64,000 bases of DNA from Miltoncostaea marina (GCF_018141525.1 NZ_CP064655.1:558001-622000); one strand, 5' to 3'; counted from the first letter of the stretch, positions 1-8,951 are shown. Made by a program: numbers and translations. Notes: generated by a model not told the origin, from the letters alone.

Positions 1-1
1 C

Positions 2-2311
2 TGGCGCGCGGCGAACTACCTGTCGGTGGGCCAGATCTACCTCCTCGACAACCCGCTCCTGCGCGAGCCGCTGCGACTGGAGCACATCAAGCCCCGCCTG
101 CTGGGCCACTGGGGCACCTCGCCGGGCCTCAACCTGATCTACGCCCACATGAACCGGGTCATCCGGGCGCGCGACCTGGAGGCCATGTACGTGATCGGCC
201 CGGGCCACGGCGGCCCGTCGATCGTCGCCAACGCCTGGCTCGAGGGCACCTACAGCGAGGTCTACCCCGAGATCGCGATGGACGAGGACGGCATGCGGCG
301 GCTGTTCCGCCAGTTCTCGTTCCCCGGCGGCGTGCCGAGCCACGTCGCGCCCGAGACCCCCGGCTCGATCCACGAGGGCGGCGAGCTGGGCTACGCGCTG
401 GCCCACGCCTACGGCGCCGCGTTCGACAACCCGGACCTGATCGTGTGCTGCATCGTGGGCGACGGCGAGGCCGAGACCGGGCCGCTGGCGGCGAGCTGGC
501 ACTCCAACAAGTTCCTCGACCCGGTGGGCGACGGCGCGGTGCTGCCGATCCTCCACCTGAACGGGTTCAAGATCGCCAACCCCACGCTGCTCGCCCGCAT
601 GCCGTCCGACGAGCTCGTGCGCCTGATGGAGGGCTACGGGCACCACCCGATCCTCGTGGAGGGCGACCAGCCCGACGCCGTGCACGCGCGGATGGCCGAG
701 GCGATGGACCAGGCCGTCGACGAGATCGCGGCGATCCGGCGCGCCGCCCGCACCGGCGGCCGGTCGGGCCGGCCCGTCTGGCCGATGATCGTGCTGCGCA
801 CGCCGAAGGGCTGGACCGGCCCCCACGAGGGCACGGCGACCTCCCACCAGGTGCCGCTCACCGGCTTCCGGGAGCACCCCGGACGGGTGGCCGAGCTCGA
901 GGCGTGGATGCGCTCGTACGGGCCCGAGGAGCTGTTCGACGCCCGGGGCGCGCCGCTGCCCGAGCTGCGCGCGCTGACGCCGGCCGGCGAGCGGCGCATG
1001 AGCGCGAGCCCCCACGCCGACGGCGGCCGGCTGCTGCGCCCGCTGGTCATGCCCGACTTCCGCGACCACGCGGTGGACGTGCGCGAGCCCGGCGGCGTCG
1101 CGGCCGAGGCCACGCGGGTGATGGGCGAGTTCCTGCGCGACGTGATGCGGGCGAACCTCGAGCACCGCAACTTCCGGGTGTTCGGCCCGGACGAGACGGC
1201 CTCCAACCGGCTGAGCCCCGTCTTCGAGGTCACCGGGCGGGCGTGGCAGGAGCAGATCCTCGCCGTCGACGACGACCTCGCCCCCGACGGCCGTGTGATG
1301 GAGGTGCTGAGCGAGCACATGTGCCAGGGCTGGCTGGAGGGCTACCTGCTCACCGGCCGGCACGGTCTGTTCAGCTGCTACGAGGCCTTCATCCACATCG
1401 TCGACTCGATGGTCAACCAGCACGCCAAGTGGCTGAAGGTCACCCGCGAGATGGATTGGCGCCGGCCGATCGGCTCGCTCAACGTCCTGCTCACCTCCCA
1501 CGTGTGGCGGCAGGACCACAACGGCTTCTCGCACCAGGACCCGGGCTTCATCGACCACGTGGTCAACAAGAAGGCCGAGGTGGTGCGCGTCTACCTGCCG
1601 CCGGACGCGAACACCCTGCTGTCGGTGACCGACCACGTCCTGCGCAGCCGCCAGTACATCAACGTGATCGTGGCCGGCAAGCAGCCGGCGCCGCAGTGGC
1701 TGCCGATGGACGAGGCCGCCCTGCACTGCGCGCGCGGCATCGGCATCTGGGAGTGGGCGAGCACCGACCACGGCGACACGCCCGACGTCGTGCTCGCGTG
1801 CGCCGGCGACGTGCCGACGCTCGAGGCCGTCGCGGCGGTCGACCTGCTGCGCCGCCACGTGCCCGACCTGCGCGTGCGGCTGGTGAACGTCGTGGACCTG
1901 ATGCGCCTGCAGACCGAGGACGAGCACCCGCACGGCCTGCGCGACGCGGAGTTCGACGCCCTGTTCACCTGCGACCGGCCGGTGATCTTCGCCTACCACG
2001 GCTACCCGTGGCTCATCCACCGGCTGACCTACCGGCGCACCAACCACCCCAACATCCACGTGCGCGGCTACAAGGAGGAGGGCACCACGACCACGCCCTT
2101 CGACATGGTCATGCTCAACGACCTCGACCGCTACCACCTGGTGATGGACGTGATCGACCGGGTGCCGGGCCTCGGCCCGCGGGCGGCCTCGGTGCGCCAG
2201 CACATGATCGACGCGCGCCTGCGCGCGCGCGAGCACACGCGCCGCTTCGGCGAGGACATCCCCGAGGTGTCCGAGTGGCGCTGGTCGCCCAACGCCCGGG
2301 CCAACGACTGA
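2..2311 (+). CDS. xfp: Phosphoketolase (xylulose-5-P/fructose-6-P), 5' end cut by window edge
   Basis: A thiamine-diphosphate enzyme of the cytoplasm that cleaves xylulose-5-phosphate (often also fructose-6-phosphate) with phosphate to acetyl phosphate plus glyceraldehyde-3-phosphate or erythrose-4-phosphate. The frame is open from base 2 and already reads [14 protein letters not shown], which in family members lies some 15-25 residues after the start, so the true start is outside the window and the GTG at 26 is internal. Family signatures visible are [12 protein letters not shown], the [17 protein letters not shown] stretch, and the ThDP/Mg site [19 protein letters not shown]. About 769 residues are present against a usual 790-800, and the C-terminus is intact. 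A universal stress gene follows after 7 bp, probably in the same operon. Confidence 0.96.
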   Translation, partial: WRAANYLSVGQIYLLDNPLLREPLRLEHIKPRLLGHWGTSPGLNLIYAHMNRVIRARDLEAMYVIGPGHGGPSIVANAWLEGTYSEVYPEIAMDEDGMRRLFRQFSFPGGVPSHVAPETPGSIHEGGELGYALAHAYGAAFDNPDLIVCCIVGDGEAETGPLAASWHSNKFLDPVGDGAVLPILHLNGFKIANPTLLARMPSDELVRLMEGYGHHPILVEGDQPDAVHARMAEAMDQAVDEIAAIRRAARTGGRSGRPVWPMIVLRTPKGWTGPHEGTATSHQVPLTGFREHPGRVAELEAWMRSYGPEELFDARGAPLPELRALTPAGERRMSASPHADGGRLLRPLVMPDFRDHAVDVREPGGVAAEATRVMGEFLRDVMRANLEHRNFRVFGPDETASNRLSPVFEVTGRAWQEQILAVDDDLAPDGRVMEVLSEHMCQGWLEGYLLTGRHGLFSCYEAFIHIVDSMVNQHAKWLKVTREMDWRRPIGSLNVLLTSHVWRQDHNGFSHQDPGFIDHVVNKKAEVVRVYLPPDANTLLSVTDHVLRSRQYINVIVAGKQPAPQWLPMDEAALHCARGIGIWEWASTDHGDTPDVVLACAGDVPTLEAVAAVDLLRRHVPDLRVRLVNVVDLMRLQTEDEHPHGLRDAEFDALFTCDRPVIFAYHGYPWLIHRLTYRRTNHPNIHVRGYKEEGTTTTPFDMVMLNDLDRYHLVMDVIDRVPGLGPRAASVRQHMIDARLRAREHTRRFGEDIPEVSEWRWSPNARAND

Positions 2312-2318
2312 GCCCGGG

Positions 2319-2771
2319 GTGGGGCTGCCCTACCGGCACATCGCGTGCTGCATGGACGACTCGGCCGCCGCGGAGCGCGCGCTCGCCCAGGCGACGGCGC
2401 TCCGCGAGGCGGCCGGCGCGCGCCTCAGCCTGGTTCACGTGGGCCCGTTCCCGCTGCTGGTCGAGGAGGTCGACGGCGAGACGCGCGTCCTCCCCGACGA
2501 CCTCAACGCGACCGCGCGCGAGTGGATCGGCCGGGTGGCCGCGGCGACCGGCGGCGCGGAGGCGGTCTTCCTCGAGGGGCTGCCCGCCCCGACGGCCTGC
2601 CGGTGGGCGGCCGACGCGGGCGTCGACCTGATCGTGACCGCCGCCCATCACGGACGGCTGGAGGGGCTGCTGATCGGCAGCTTCTCCGAGTACGTCGTCC
2701 GCCACGCGCCCTGCCCGGTGCTGGTCGTGCGCGAGCCGCGCCCCCTCAGCGGAAGCGAGCCTCCTCGATGA
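2319..2771 (+). CDS. Universal stress protein (UspA family)
   Basis: A 150-residue single-domain Usp protein. The N-terminal strand HIACCMDDS followed by a helix of ERALAQATALREAAGA type, and the C-terminal segment GLLIGSFSEYVVRHAPCPVLVVR, match the Usp fold; GLLIGS with the following helix is the nucleotide-binding end of ATP-type members. It starts with GTG seven bases after the phosphoketolase stop, so co-transcription and a stress or energy-limitation role are likely. The last 26 bases overlap the 3' end of the convergent gene at 2746-3531. The usual aspartate after the first beta strand is preceded by two cysteines (CCMD), which is slightly atypical. Confidence 0.88.
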   Translation: MGLPYRHIACCMDDSAAAERALAQATALREAAGARLSLVHVGPFPLLVEEVDGETRVLPDDLNATAREWIGRVAAATGGAEAVFLEGLPAPTACRWAADAGVDLIVTAAHHGRLEGLLIGSFSEYVVRHAPCPVLVVREPRPLSGSEPPR

Positions 2772-3531
2772 CGGCGCGGAAGAACTCGCCGCCGGTCGCC
2801 CAGCGCTCCTGCCCGGGCCACCAGCCGGCGCGGACGCGCGCCGGGATCGTGTGGCCCCCGGCCCGCAGGTCGCCCTCGAAGACCGCGCCGAACGGGTGCT
2901 CGGCGTACGCGCCGCCCGCGGGGCGCCCCCAGCGCGGCAGGGTGGCCGCGACCGGCCTGCCCGCCTCGTCCACCTCGAGCGTCAGCCGGTGGGTCCACGG
3001 CCCGTGGCGCACCTCCGCGACCGCGCGCCGGTCGTCCAGCCCGCTCCACCGCACGCCCGGCCCGAGCGCCGACGACGGGCACAGGATCATCTCGCCCGCC
3101 AGCCGCCCGGCCGCGCTGCGCGCCAGGTCGGGCCCCGACGCGGCCATCACGGGCACCAGCCCGAGCAGCCGCCACCGCATCTCGCCGGCCTCGCCCACGA
3201 GCCGGTCGTATCCGCCCACGACCGCCGGCCGGCGTCCCGCGGCGGCCGCCCAGACGTAGCCGGCGCCGGGCGCGAGCACCTGGCGGGCGCGGAAGGGCCG
3301 CCAGCGGCCCAGCAGGATCTCGCCGCGCATGCCGAGCACGGCGGAGCGGGCGAGCGGCGTGCCGGGGTCGATGGCGCGCGCCAGCCAGCGCCGCACGGGG
3401 CCGGGCAGGCCCTCGAGGCGCGCGGGCTCGAGCGGCGCGGCGCCGCCGGCCGGCGCCGCGAGCGCCGCCCACTCCCGTCGCACGCGCGCCGGCAGCCGCG
3501 CCGGCGCCGCGGATGTCAGGCCCTCGCCCAC
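2746..3531 (-). CDS. Uncharacterised protein, DUF6544-like
   Basis: About 261 residues from a GTG at 3531; the frame is open further up to 3762, but the upstream part is low-complexity and collides with the small gene on the other strand. The recognisable core LPGPVRRWLARAIDPGTPLARS, the stretch GEILLGRWRPFRARQVLAPG and the tail with HTIPARVRAGWW resemble a family of cytoplasmic proteins of unknown function (DUF6544/DUF6920 type) common in actinobacteria. No catalytic motif, signal peptide or membrane helix is evident. The 3' end overlaps the convergent universal stress gene by 26 bp. Family assignment is from memory of the motif and the start is uncertain. Confidence 0.7.
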   Translation of the reverse strand: MGEGLTSAAPARLPARVRREWAALAAPAGGAAPLEPARLEGLPGPVRRWLARAIDPGTPLARSAVLGMRGEILLGRWRPFRARQVLAPGAGYVWAAAAGRRPAVVGGYDRLVGEAGEMRWRLLGLVPVMAASGPDLARSAAGRLAGEMILCPSSALGPGVRWSGLDDRRAVAEVRHGPWTHRLTLEVDEAGRPVAATLPRWGRPAGGAYAEHPFGAVFEGDLRAGGHTIPARVRAGWWPGQERWATGGEFFRAVIEEARFR

Positions 3532-3669
3532 GCCCGTCGTGATGCCCGTTCGCGCGGCGCGCCACCGTAGTCGACCGCAGTCGTCGTCCGCGCGGGCGCC
3601 GATGGCGCCGCGGGACGCCCGCCGTACGGTCGCTCCATCCGCACACACCGCGACGCGAGGAGCGCAGAG

Positions 3670-3765
3670 ATGCCGGTCGGCGAGGTCTTCCTGTACGTGG
3701 TCTGGGGCGTCATGGCCGTCGTCTCGATCGCCGTGATGGCCTTCGTGCTCCGCGAGCGGCACTGA
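3670..3765 (+). CDS. Small single-pass membrane protein, 31 residues
   Basis: A short frame reading MPVGEVFLYVVWGVMAVVSI and ending VLRERH. One hydrophobic helix fills most of the length and is followed by a positively charged end, as in small inner-membrane proteins. A GAGGAG ribosome-binding sequence lies about 7 bases before the ATG, and the next gene starts 29 bp downstream on the same strand. No family is recognised. The good ribosome-binding site and clean helix argue that it is real; it is too short for ordinary gene callers. Confidence 0.6.
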   Translation: MPVGEVFLYVVWGVMAVVSIAVMAFVLRERH

Positions 3766-3794
3766 CCGCTCCGGCGAGCTGAGGAGGTGTGGTG

Positions 3795-4271
3795 ATGCAG
3801 GCGATCGCCGCGGCGGCGGACGCGTTCCTCGCCAACCGGCGGGTGGCGGTGACGGGCGTGTCCCGCACCCCGAAGGGCCACGGCGCCAACGTCGTCTACG
3901 GCCGCCTGCGCGACCGGGGCTACGAGGTGTTCGCGGTCAACCCGAACGCCGAGCGGGTGGAGGGGGACCCCTGCTATCCCGACCTGCGCTCGATCCCCGG
4001 CGGCGTCGAGGCCGTGGTCATCGGCACACGGCCCGAGCGGGCGGACGGGACGATGCGCGAGTGCGTGGAGCTCGGCATCGGGCACGTCTGGATGCACCGC
4101 GGCCCCGGCCCGGGCAGCGTCGCGCCGGAGGCGGCCGCCTACGGGCGCGAGCACGGCGTCGCGGTGATCGACGGCGGCTGCCCCTGCATGTTCGGCCCCA
4201 CGGCCGACCTCGGTCACCGGGCCATGCGGTTCGTCATGAGCCTGACCGGCGGCGTCCCCAGGGAGGTCTGA
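3795..4271 (+). CDS. CoA-binding domain protein (YccU-like)
   Basis: A 158-residue Rossmann-fold protein. It begins with a VAVTGVSRTPKGHGANVVYG nucleotide-binding turn and continues with VFAVNPNAERVEGDPCYPDL, the standard CoA_binding_2 layout, ending with GGCPCMFG. Such proteins bind CoA or a CoA ester and their physiological role is unclear. The ATG at 3795 was chosen over the GTG at 3789 because AGGAGGTG ends about 6 bases before it. It follows the 31-residue membrane protein and is the last gene before a convergent junction holding a long palindrome at 4341-4381. Confidence 0.88.
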   Translation: MQAIAAAADAFLANRRVAVTGVSRTPKGHGANVVYGRLRDRGYEVFAVNPNAERVEGDPCYPDLRSIPGGVEAVVIGTRPERADGTMRECVELGIGHVWMHRGPGPGSVAPEAAAYGREHGVAVIDGGCPCMFGPTADLGHRAMRFVMSLTGGVPREV

Positions 4272-4340
4272 CGCCGCCGCGCGCGGCGCCGGCGCGCGCG
4301 CCGGCGGCGGGCGGTGGCCCGCTCCCCGCCGGCGCGGCTC

Positions 4341-4381
4341 GTGGTCCACTTGGACGGCGAGCGGGCGTCCAAGTGGACCAC
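4341..4381. repeat. Perfect 15-bp inverted repeat, GGTCCANNTGGAC family
   Basis: GTGGTCCACTTGGAC at 4341-4355 is exactly the reverse complement of 4367-4381, with an 11-base loop. It lies in the 174-bp gap between two convergent genes. Related palindromes with the same core occur near 51.2-51.5 kb and 62.05-62.2 kb. The position fits a bidirectional terminator or a REP-like element; there is no T tract on either side. Confidence 0.8.
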
Positions 4382-4445
4382 CCGTCACGCGGGGCGCCCG
4401 TTCCGCGCGCCGGCGCGGCGCCGGCGCGGGCGGCGCCGGCGGAGG

Positions 4446-4790
4446 TCACGGGGGTGTGCCGGCGGCGTCCCACCACGCGTCGAGGGCCGCCGCCGAGCGG
4501 CCGGCGAGCTCCAGGGCGGCGGGCAGGCCCGCCTCGGCGGCCGGGTCGCCGCGCTCGACGGCCTGCTCGACCGCTGCGAGCTCGGCAGGGAGCCGGCGGA
4601 GCCCCACCGCCACGGCGCCGGAGCGCAGCTCGTGGAGGGCGGCCGCCAGATCCTCCCCCCGCGCGGCGCGGATGCGCTCGACGGCGGCCGGCACGCCGGC
4701 GATCCAGTCGCGGGCGATCCCCGAGTGGAGCTCGGGGTGCGGCGCGCCGGCCTGCTCGCGCAGGCGGCCATCGTCGAGCAACTGGTCCAT
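4446..4790 (-). CDS. HPt-like domain protein, small
   Basis: A 114-residue, probably all-helical cytoplasmic protein. The stretch LHELRSGAVAVGLRRLPAEL resembles the phosphoacceptor helix of histidine phosphotransfer domains (pattern H-x-L-K-G-x-A-x-x-x-G), with His as the putative phosphorylated residue and the usual K replaced by R. A following helix reads EQAVERGDPAAEAG. It lies 21 bp downstream of a methyltransferase gene on the same strand. No histidine kinase or response regulator is nearby. The HPt reading rests on one motif, so it is a suggestion. Confidence 0.6.
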   Translation of the reverse strand: MDQLLDDGRLREQAGAPHPELHSGIARDWIAGVPAAVERIRAARGEDLAAALHELRSGAVAVGLRRLPAELAAVEQAVERGDPAAEAGLPAALELAGRSAAALDAWWDAAGTPP

Positions 4791-4811
4791 CGCCGCGACG
4801 CTAGCAGCCCC

Positions 4812-5345
4812 TCACCGCCGCGCCACGAGGTGGAGCGCCGGGCCGCCGCCCAGCGCCGTCACCCGCGGCTCGCCGGCCGTCAGCCCGCCGGCGCGCAGCG
4901 CCGCGGCGATCCGCTCGCCGAGCGCGAGCACCTGGTCGGCCGGGGGCCGCCCGGGCGGCTGCTCGAACACGTGCAGCGTCCCCCCGGGCCGCAGGGCGCC
5001 GCGCACGGCGGCGAGCGCGCGGGGCCCGCGCCGGAGCGCCGCGACGTGGAAGGCGAACGCCACGTCGAATGGCTCGTCGCCGAGCGGGGCGTCCTCGATG
5101 GCGGCGGTCAGGAACACCGCGCGCCCGGCGGCGACGTGGCGGGCGTTGCGTCGCCCGGCCGCGGCGATCATGGCGGGCGAGCGGTCCACGCCCACGAGCA
5201 GCCCGCCCTCGAGCCGCTCGCAGACGAGGGCCGCCGCGACGCCGTGGCCGCAGCCCACCTCGAGCACGCGGTCGCCCGGGCCCGGGGCGAGCTCGCCCAC
5301 CGCCCAGCGGATCCGCTCCGACGCGCCCCTCGCCGTTCCCCCCAT
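4812..5345 (-). CDS. Class I SAM-dependent methyltransferase
   Basis: About 177 residues. Motif I is DRVLEVGCGHGVAAALV (residues about 20-36), followed by VGVDRSPAMIAAA with the acidic residue that binds the SAM ribose, then FDVAFAFHVAALRRGP and the motif LRPGGTLHVFEQPPG. The substrate cannot be told. The ATG at 5345 is preceded by GGAGGAG at short spacing; an open frame continues to 5498 but would run into the divergent gene at 5481. It is divergent from 5481 and shares a short control region, and is followed by the HPt-like gene. The opposite strand and other frames also have long open frames from GC bias, but only this one carries the motifs. Confidence 0.8.
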   Translation of the reverse strand: MGGTARGASERIRWAVGELAPGPGDRVLEVGCGHGVAAALVCERLEGGLLVGVDRSPAMIAAAGRRNARHVAAGRAVFLTAAIEDAPLGDEPFDVAFAFHVAALRRGPRALAAVRGALRPGGTLHVFEQPPGRPPADQVLALGERIAAALRAGGLTAGEPRVTALGGGPALHLVARR

Positions 5346-5480
5346 GGCTCCTCCATCCGCTCCGCCCCGGCCGCGCCGACCCGGCCGGATCGAGGTTGAG
5401 GGACATCCCTCACGCGCGGGCCCGTGCGCCGGCCATAGCGTCGCGCCCGGCGATGAAACCGCAAGCGGAGGTGACCGCAG

Positions 5481-5681
5481 ATGTCCGCGCCCCATCATGA
5501 CCCGCGCGCCGAGCCCTTCGAGGACGACCTCGCGCCGCTCGGTCCGCCGGCGTGGTCGGCGTACGTGACCGCCCGGAGGCGCTACTTCACGAACGTGGCG
5601 ATCCAGGGCCTGGAGCGGGCGCTCGACGCGCCGGCCGCCCGCGAGCGTCCGGGCCGCGTCGCGCGGGAGCGGGGCCGGTGA
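5481..5681 (+). CDS. Uncharacterised small protein, 66 residues
   Basis: An acidic N-terminal half (PRAEPFEDDLAPLG) followed by AWSAYVTARRRYFTNVAIQG and an arginine-rich end. A GGAGGTG ribosome-binding sequence is well placed before the ATG. Its stop codon overlaps the GTG start of the next gene in a GTGA junction, indicating translational coupling. No family is recognised; it may be a partner of the SnoaL-like protein that follows. Confidence 0.62.
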   Translation: MSAPHHDPRAEPFEDDLAPLGPPAWSAYVTARRRYFTNVAIQGLERALDAPAARERPGRVARERGR

Positions 5682-6118
5682 CGCTGTCGGGCGTGGTCGC
5701 GCGCTACGCCGACGCCTGGGACGCGCGCGACCCCGTCGCCTGCGCCGGGTGCTTCGCCCCGGACGCCGTGCGCACCTGGTGCGTCCGCCCGCCCGGCGAC
5801 TCCGGGAGGGGGGCGTTGCCGCGCTTCGTCGGCCGCGAGGCCATCGCCGAGGGCATCGCCGGCTTCATGGCGGCCGCGCCCGACATGCGCCTGGTGATCG
5901 ACGCCCTCTCGGAGGGCAGCGATGACCGGATCTGGGTCGAGTGGCGCATCACCGGCACGCGGCAGCGCCCGTGGCGCGGCATCCCGGGGAACGGGGAGCC
6001 GTTCGAGCTGGTGGGCGTGTCGATCTTCCGGGTGGCCCGCGGCCTGCTCGCCGAGGAGAGGGCCTACTGGGACCCGGCGCTGATGGCCTCCGCGCCGCCG
6101 GAGCCGGCGTTGGCCTGA
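5678..6118 (+). CDS. SnoaL/NTF2-like domain protein
   Basis: About 146 residues with the cone-shaped SnoaL/NTF2 pattern: helix VVARYADAWDARDPVACAGC, the phrase FAPDAVRTW, the substitution region FVGREAIAEGIAGFMAAAPD and a C-terminal beta sheet with WRITGTRQ. Members are small isomerases, hydrolases or ligand-binding proteins; the substrate is not deducible. The GTG start overlaps the stop of the 66-residue gene, so the two are co-translated. The last 55 bases overlap the 3' end of the convergent LuxR-type regulator gene. Confidence 0.78.
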   Translation: MTLSGVVARYADAWDARDPVACAGCFAPDAVRTWCVRPPGDSGRGALPRFVGREAIAEGIAGFMAAAPDMRLVIDALSEGSDDRIWVEWRITGTRQRPWRGIPGNGEPFELVGVSIFRVARGLLAEERAYWDPALMASAPPEPALA

Positions 6119-8907
6119 TCCTCCGCCCGCGCGAAGCGGCGGGCGAGCTCGCTGCGCGAGCGCAGGCCGAGCTTGCGGTAGACGCTGCCCAGGTGGCGCT
6201 CGATCGTCTTCTCCGACAGGAACAGGCGCGCAGCGGCCTCGCGGTTGGTGGCGCCCTCGGCGACCGCGAGCGCCACCTGCAGCTCGCGCGGGGACAGCTC
6301 GTCGCTGGGCGCCCCGGCGGTGCGCGGCCGCAGCCGCCCGCCGCCGGCGGCCATCTCCTCGCGCGCCTGGCGCGCCCAGGGCTGCGCGCCGAGCTCCTCG
6401 AACGCCGCGAGCGCCTGCTCGAGCCGGCTCCGCGCCTCCAGGCGCCGCCCCGCCCGCCGCAGCCGGGCGCCGTAGGCGAGCTGCGTGCGGGCCCGCTCGA
6501 AGGGCATCGGCAGGTCCTCGTGCAGCGCCAGGGCCTCGCCGAAGTGGCGGTCGATGTCGTCGTCGATCAGCCCCCGGCAGCGGCACGTGACGGCCCGCGC
6601 CCACCGGCCGCCGGTGCGGTGGGCCTGCTCGGCGAGGGTGGCGAGCGCGCGGCGCGCCTCGAGCCGCATCCCGAGGCGGGCGCACGACTCGATCAGGTCC
6701 GGCTGCCAGAGGACCGCCGCCGGCTCGGCCAGGCCCCATCGCGTGGTGTGGGCCCGCAGCGGCTCGAGCTCGCGCCGGGCGGTCTCGGGGTCGCCCGACG
6801 CGAGCGCGAGGAACCCGAGCGCCGCGGCGGAGTAGGTCTCGACCGACGCGACCCCGTCCCTGCGCCCGAGCGCACGCGCCTCCTGCGCATGCCGCTGGGC
6901 GTCGGCGGTCCGCCCCGTGGCCGCCTCGACGAGGGCGAGCGTGGCCATCACGTAGCCGAGCGGCGCCCGCTGCCCGGTCTCCGCGAGCATGGCGAGGGCC
7001 TCCGTCCCGCGCGCCAGGGCCCGGGGCCACCGGCCCATGCGGAAGTCGAGCTCGCACGAGGTGACCAAGGGGAGCGCGAGGAACCCCACCGAGCTCGCGG
7101 CGCGTCCCCGGTCGAGCCAGGCGTCGACGCGGGCCGCCGTCTGCTCGAAGTCGCCGATCCACGGCCGCCAGGTCGCCCAGACGACCATCATGTGGCTCGC
7201 GGGGGATGTCGGGTCGACGTCGGACGTGAGCGCGTCCAAGCGCTCGATCACCGGTCGCGCCTGCCTGGCGAACCCGCGCAGCACGAGCGCGCCGGCCAGG
7301 TACCCGGCCACCGCCGGCGCCATCTCGAGCCGCTCGCCGGCCAGGGTGTAGGCGCGCCGGGCGGTGTGGAGGGCGGCGTGGCAGTCGCCCGCCATCGTGC
7401 GGGTGAGCACCGCGTCGGCCAGCATGCTCGCCGCCGTGAGCGGGTCCGACGGCGCCGCCCGGGCGGCCCCCTCGACGAGGATCCCGAACGCGGTGTCGAG
7501 CCGTCCCGCCAGCATGGTGACGATGCCCCGCAGGTGCGCCGCCTGGGGCCCGGGGACGCCGTCGAGCAGCGCGGTGCTGCGGTCGAAGGCGCCGGCGGCC
7601 ATCGCCATCTGCGCGGCGGCGAGCCGCCGGGCGCCCGCCGCCTCCGGCGCGCCGAGCCGGCTGGCCCGGTGCAGGGCGTCGGCCGCCGCCGCGTACCCGG
7701 TGCGGGCGGCGGCGAGCGCCGCCGCCTGCTCGAGCGCCGCGGCCGCCGCCTCGTCGGGCGCGACCGCCGCCTCGGCCAGGTGCCAGGCGCGCTGCTCGGC
7801 GCGCTCGGCGCCGATCGCCTCCGCCAGGGCCCGGTGCGCCTCGCGACGCTCGGCGGGCTCGGCGAGCTGCAGGAGCGCGGACCGCAGCAGCGGATGGGCC
7901 GCGCCCACGGCGTCATCCTCCAGGCCGACGAGCCCGGCCGCCTCGGCGGCCTGCAGGTCGTCGCGATCGCCGCCGCGCGCCTCGAGGGCCGCCGTGACGG
8001 TGGCGAGGTCGCCGTCCTCGCTGACGGCGGCGACGAGCGCGGCGCGCCGGGCGGCGGGGCCGGCCGACTCGATCCGCGCCCGGTAGGCGCGCAGCAGGGC
8101 CTCGCCGACCGGCGGCGTGCGGGGCAGCGGCTCGCGCCCCGCCCGCTGGCCCGGGGTGAGCGCGCGCGGCAGCTCGCGCAGCGCGAGCGGGATGCCGGCG
8201 GCGGCGCGCACCAGCTCGTCGCGGACGGCGGGCGCGAGATCCGGCTCGACCGCGTCGAGCAGCCGCCGTGCCGCGTCGTCGTCGAGCGGCGCCGGCCGCA
8301 GCTCCTCCAAGCCCGCGAGCTCCGCGCCCTCCGGCGGCTCCTCGCGCGAGGCGGCGAGCAGCAGCACCGCGTCGTCGCCGATGCGCCGGGCGCAGAAGAG
8401 CAGCGCCTCGCGCGAGGGGACGTCGAGCCACTGGGCGTCGTCGACGACCAGCAGCACCGGGCGCTCGCGGGCGAGCCCGCTCAGCAGGCCGAGGGCCGCC
8501 GAGTAGGCGGCGAAGCGGTCCGGCACGGCGGGCGGCCCCAGGGCCAGCGCGGCCTCGAGGGCCGCGCGCTGGGCGCCCGGCAGCCCGGCGATGCGGTCGA
8601 GCACCGGCCGCAGCAGGTCCGCCAGCCCGGCGAAGGCGAGGCCGGTCTCCGACTCGGCGCCGCGGGCCGCGAGGACGCGGAAGCCCCCGGCCCGGGCGCG
8701 CAGGTCGGCGAGCAGGGCCGTCTTGCCGATGCCCGCCTCGCCGCGCAGCACCACCACGCCGCCGCGGCCGGCCCGGGCCGCCTCGAGGAGGGTGCGGAGC
8801 CGCGCCCGTTCCGCATCGCGCCCGATCAACACGGGCCGATCATCGGGCGGTGCCCGCTCGGCTGTCGAGCGGTGCGCCCCACCGGATGCTGATTTCCTGA
8901 ACACCAC
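6064..8907 (-). CDS. LuxR-family ATPase regulator (LAL/MalT-like)
   Basis: A 947-residue cytoplasmic transcription regulator of the large ATP-binding LuxR type. Residues about 28-60 hold RDAERARLRTLLEAARAG and the Walker A motif GEAGIGKTALL; a Walker B-like VLLVVDDAQWLD follows near residue 150. A long helical-repeat middle (ERRAEAHRALAEA-like, TPR-like) leads to a C-terminal HTH: SPRELQVALAVAEGATNREA then LFLSEKTIERHLGSVYRKLG. The family usually activates transcription in response to a metabolite. The start is uncertain: GTG 8907 lies inside an inverted repeat (8893-8926), so an internal start such as the GTG near 8833 is possible. It lies 45 bp after the Er-VIT1 gene. Confidence 0.9.
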   Translation of the reverse strand: MVFRKSASGGAHRSTAERAPPDDRPVLIGRDAERARLRTLLEAARAGRGGVVVLRGEAGIGKTALLADLRARAGGFRVLAARGAESETGLAFAGLADLLRPVLDRIAGLPGAQRAALEAALALGPPAVPDRFAAYSAALGLLSGLARERPVLLVVDDAQWLDVPSREALLFCARRIGDDAVLLLAASREEPPEGAELAGLEELRPAPLDDDAARRLLDAVEPDLAPAVRDELVRAAAGIPLALRELPRALTPGQRAGREPLPRTPPVGEALLRAYRARIESAGPAARRAALVAAVSEDGDLATVTAALEARGGDRDDLQAAEAAGLVGLEDDAVGAAHPLLRSALLQLAEPAERREAHRALAEAIGAERAEQRAWHLAEAAVAPDEAAAAALEQAAALAAARTGYAAAADALHRASRLGAPEAAGARRLAAAQMAMAAGAFDRSTALLDGVPGPQAAHLRGIVTMLAGRLDTAFGILVEGAARAAPSDPLTAASMLADAVLTRTMAGDCHAALHTARRAYTLAGERLEMAPAVAGYLAGALVLRGFARQARPVIERLDALTSDVDPTSPASHMMVVWATWRPWIGDFEQTAARVDAWLDRGRAASSVGFLALPLVTSCELDFRMGRWPRALARGTEALAMLAETGQRAPLGYVMATLALVEAATGRTADAQRHAQEARALGRRDGVASVETYSAAALGFLALASGDPETARRELEPLRAHTTRWGLAEPAAVLWQPDLIESCARLGMRLEARRALATLAEQAHRTGGRWARAVTCRCRGLIDDDIDRHFGEALALHEDLPMPFERARTQLAYGARLRRAGRRLEARSRLEQALAAFEELGAQPWARQAREEMAAGGGRLRPRTAGAPSDELSPRELQVALAVAEGATNREAAARLFLSEKTIERHLGSVYRKLGLRSRSELARRFARAEDQANAGSGGAEAISAGSQ

Positions 8908-8926
8908 CCGGGAGCCGTTCAGGAAA
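8893..8926. promoter_or_regulatory. 10-bp inverted repeat at the LuxR regulator start
   Basis: TTTCCTGAAC (8893-8902) and GTTCAGGAAA (8917-8926) are perfect reverse complements separated by 14 bases, and are AT-richer than their surroundings. The repeat straddles the assigned start of the LuxR-type gene and follows the Er-VIT1 stop by about 26 bp. It could be an autoregulatory operator or a weak hairpin ending the upstream transcript; no T run follows on the minus strand. Confidence 0.55.
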
Positions 8927-8951
8927 CCGTCAGGAGGTCGCCGCGCGCGCC

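Noticed and set aside
4314-5399. Long plus-strand frames opposite the HPt-like and methyltransferase genes
   Set aside because: No motif, extreme Arg/Gly content and overlap with a gene having a clear SAM-binding motif.
5941-8892. A 983-codon plus-strand frame opposite the LuxR-type regulator
   Set aside because: Low-complexity Arg/Gly/Ala sequence without motifs, antisense to a gene with Walker A and HTH motifs.
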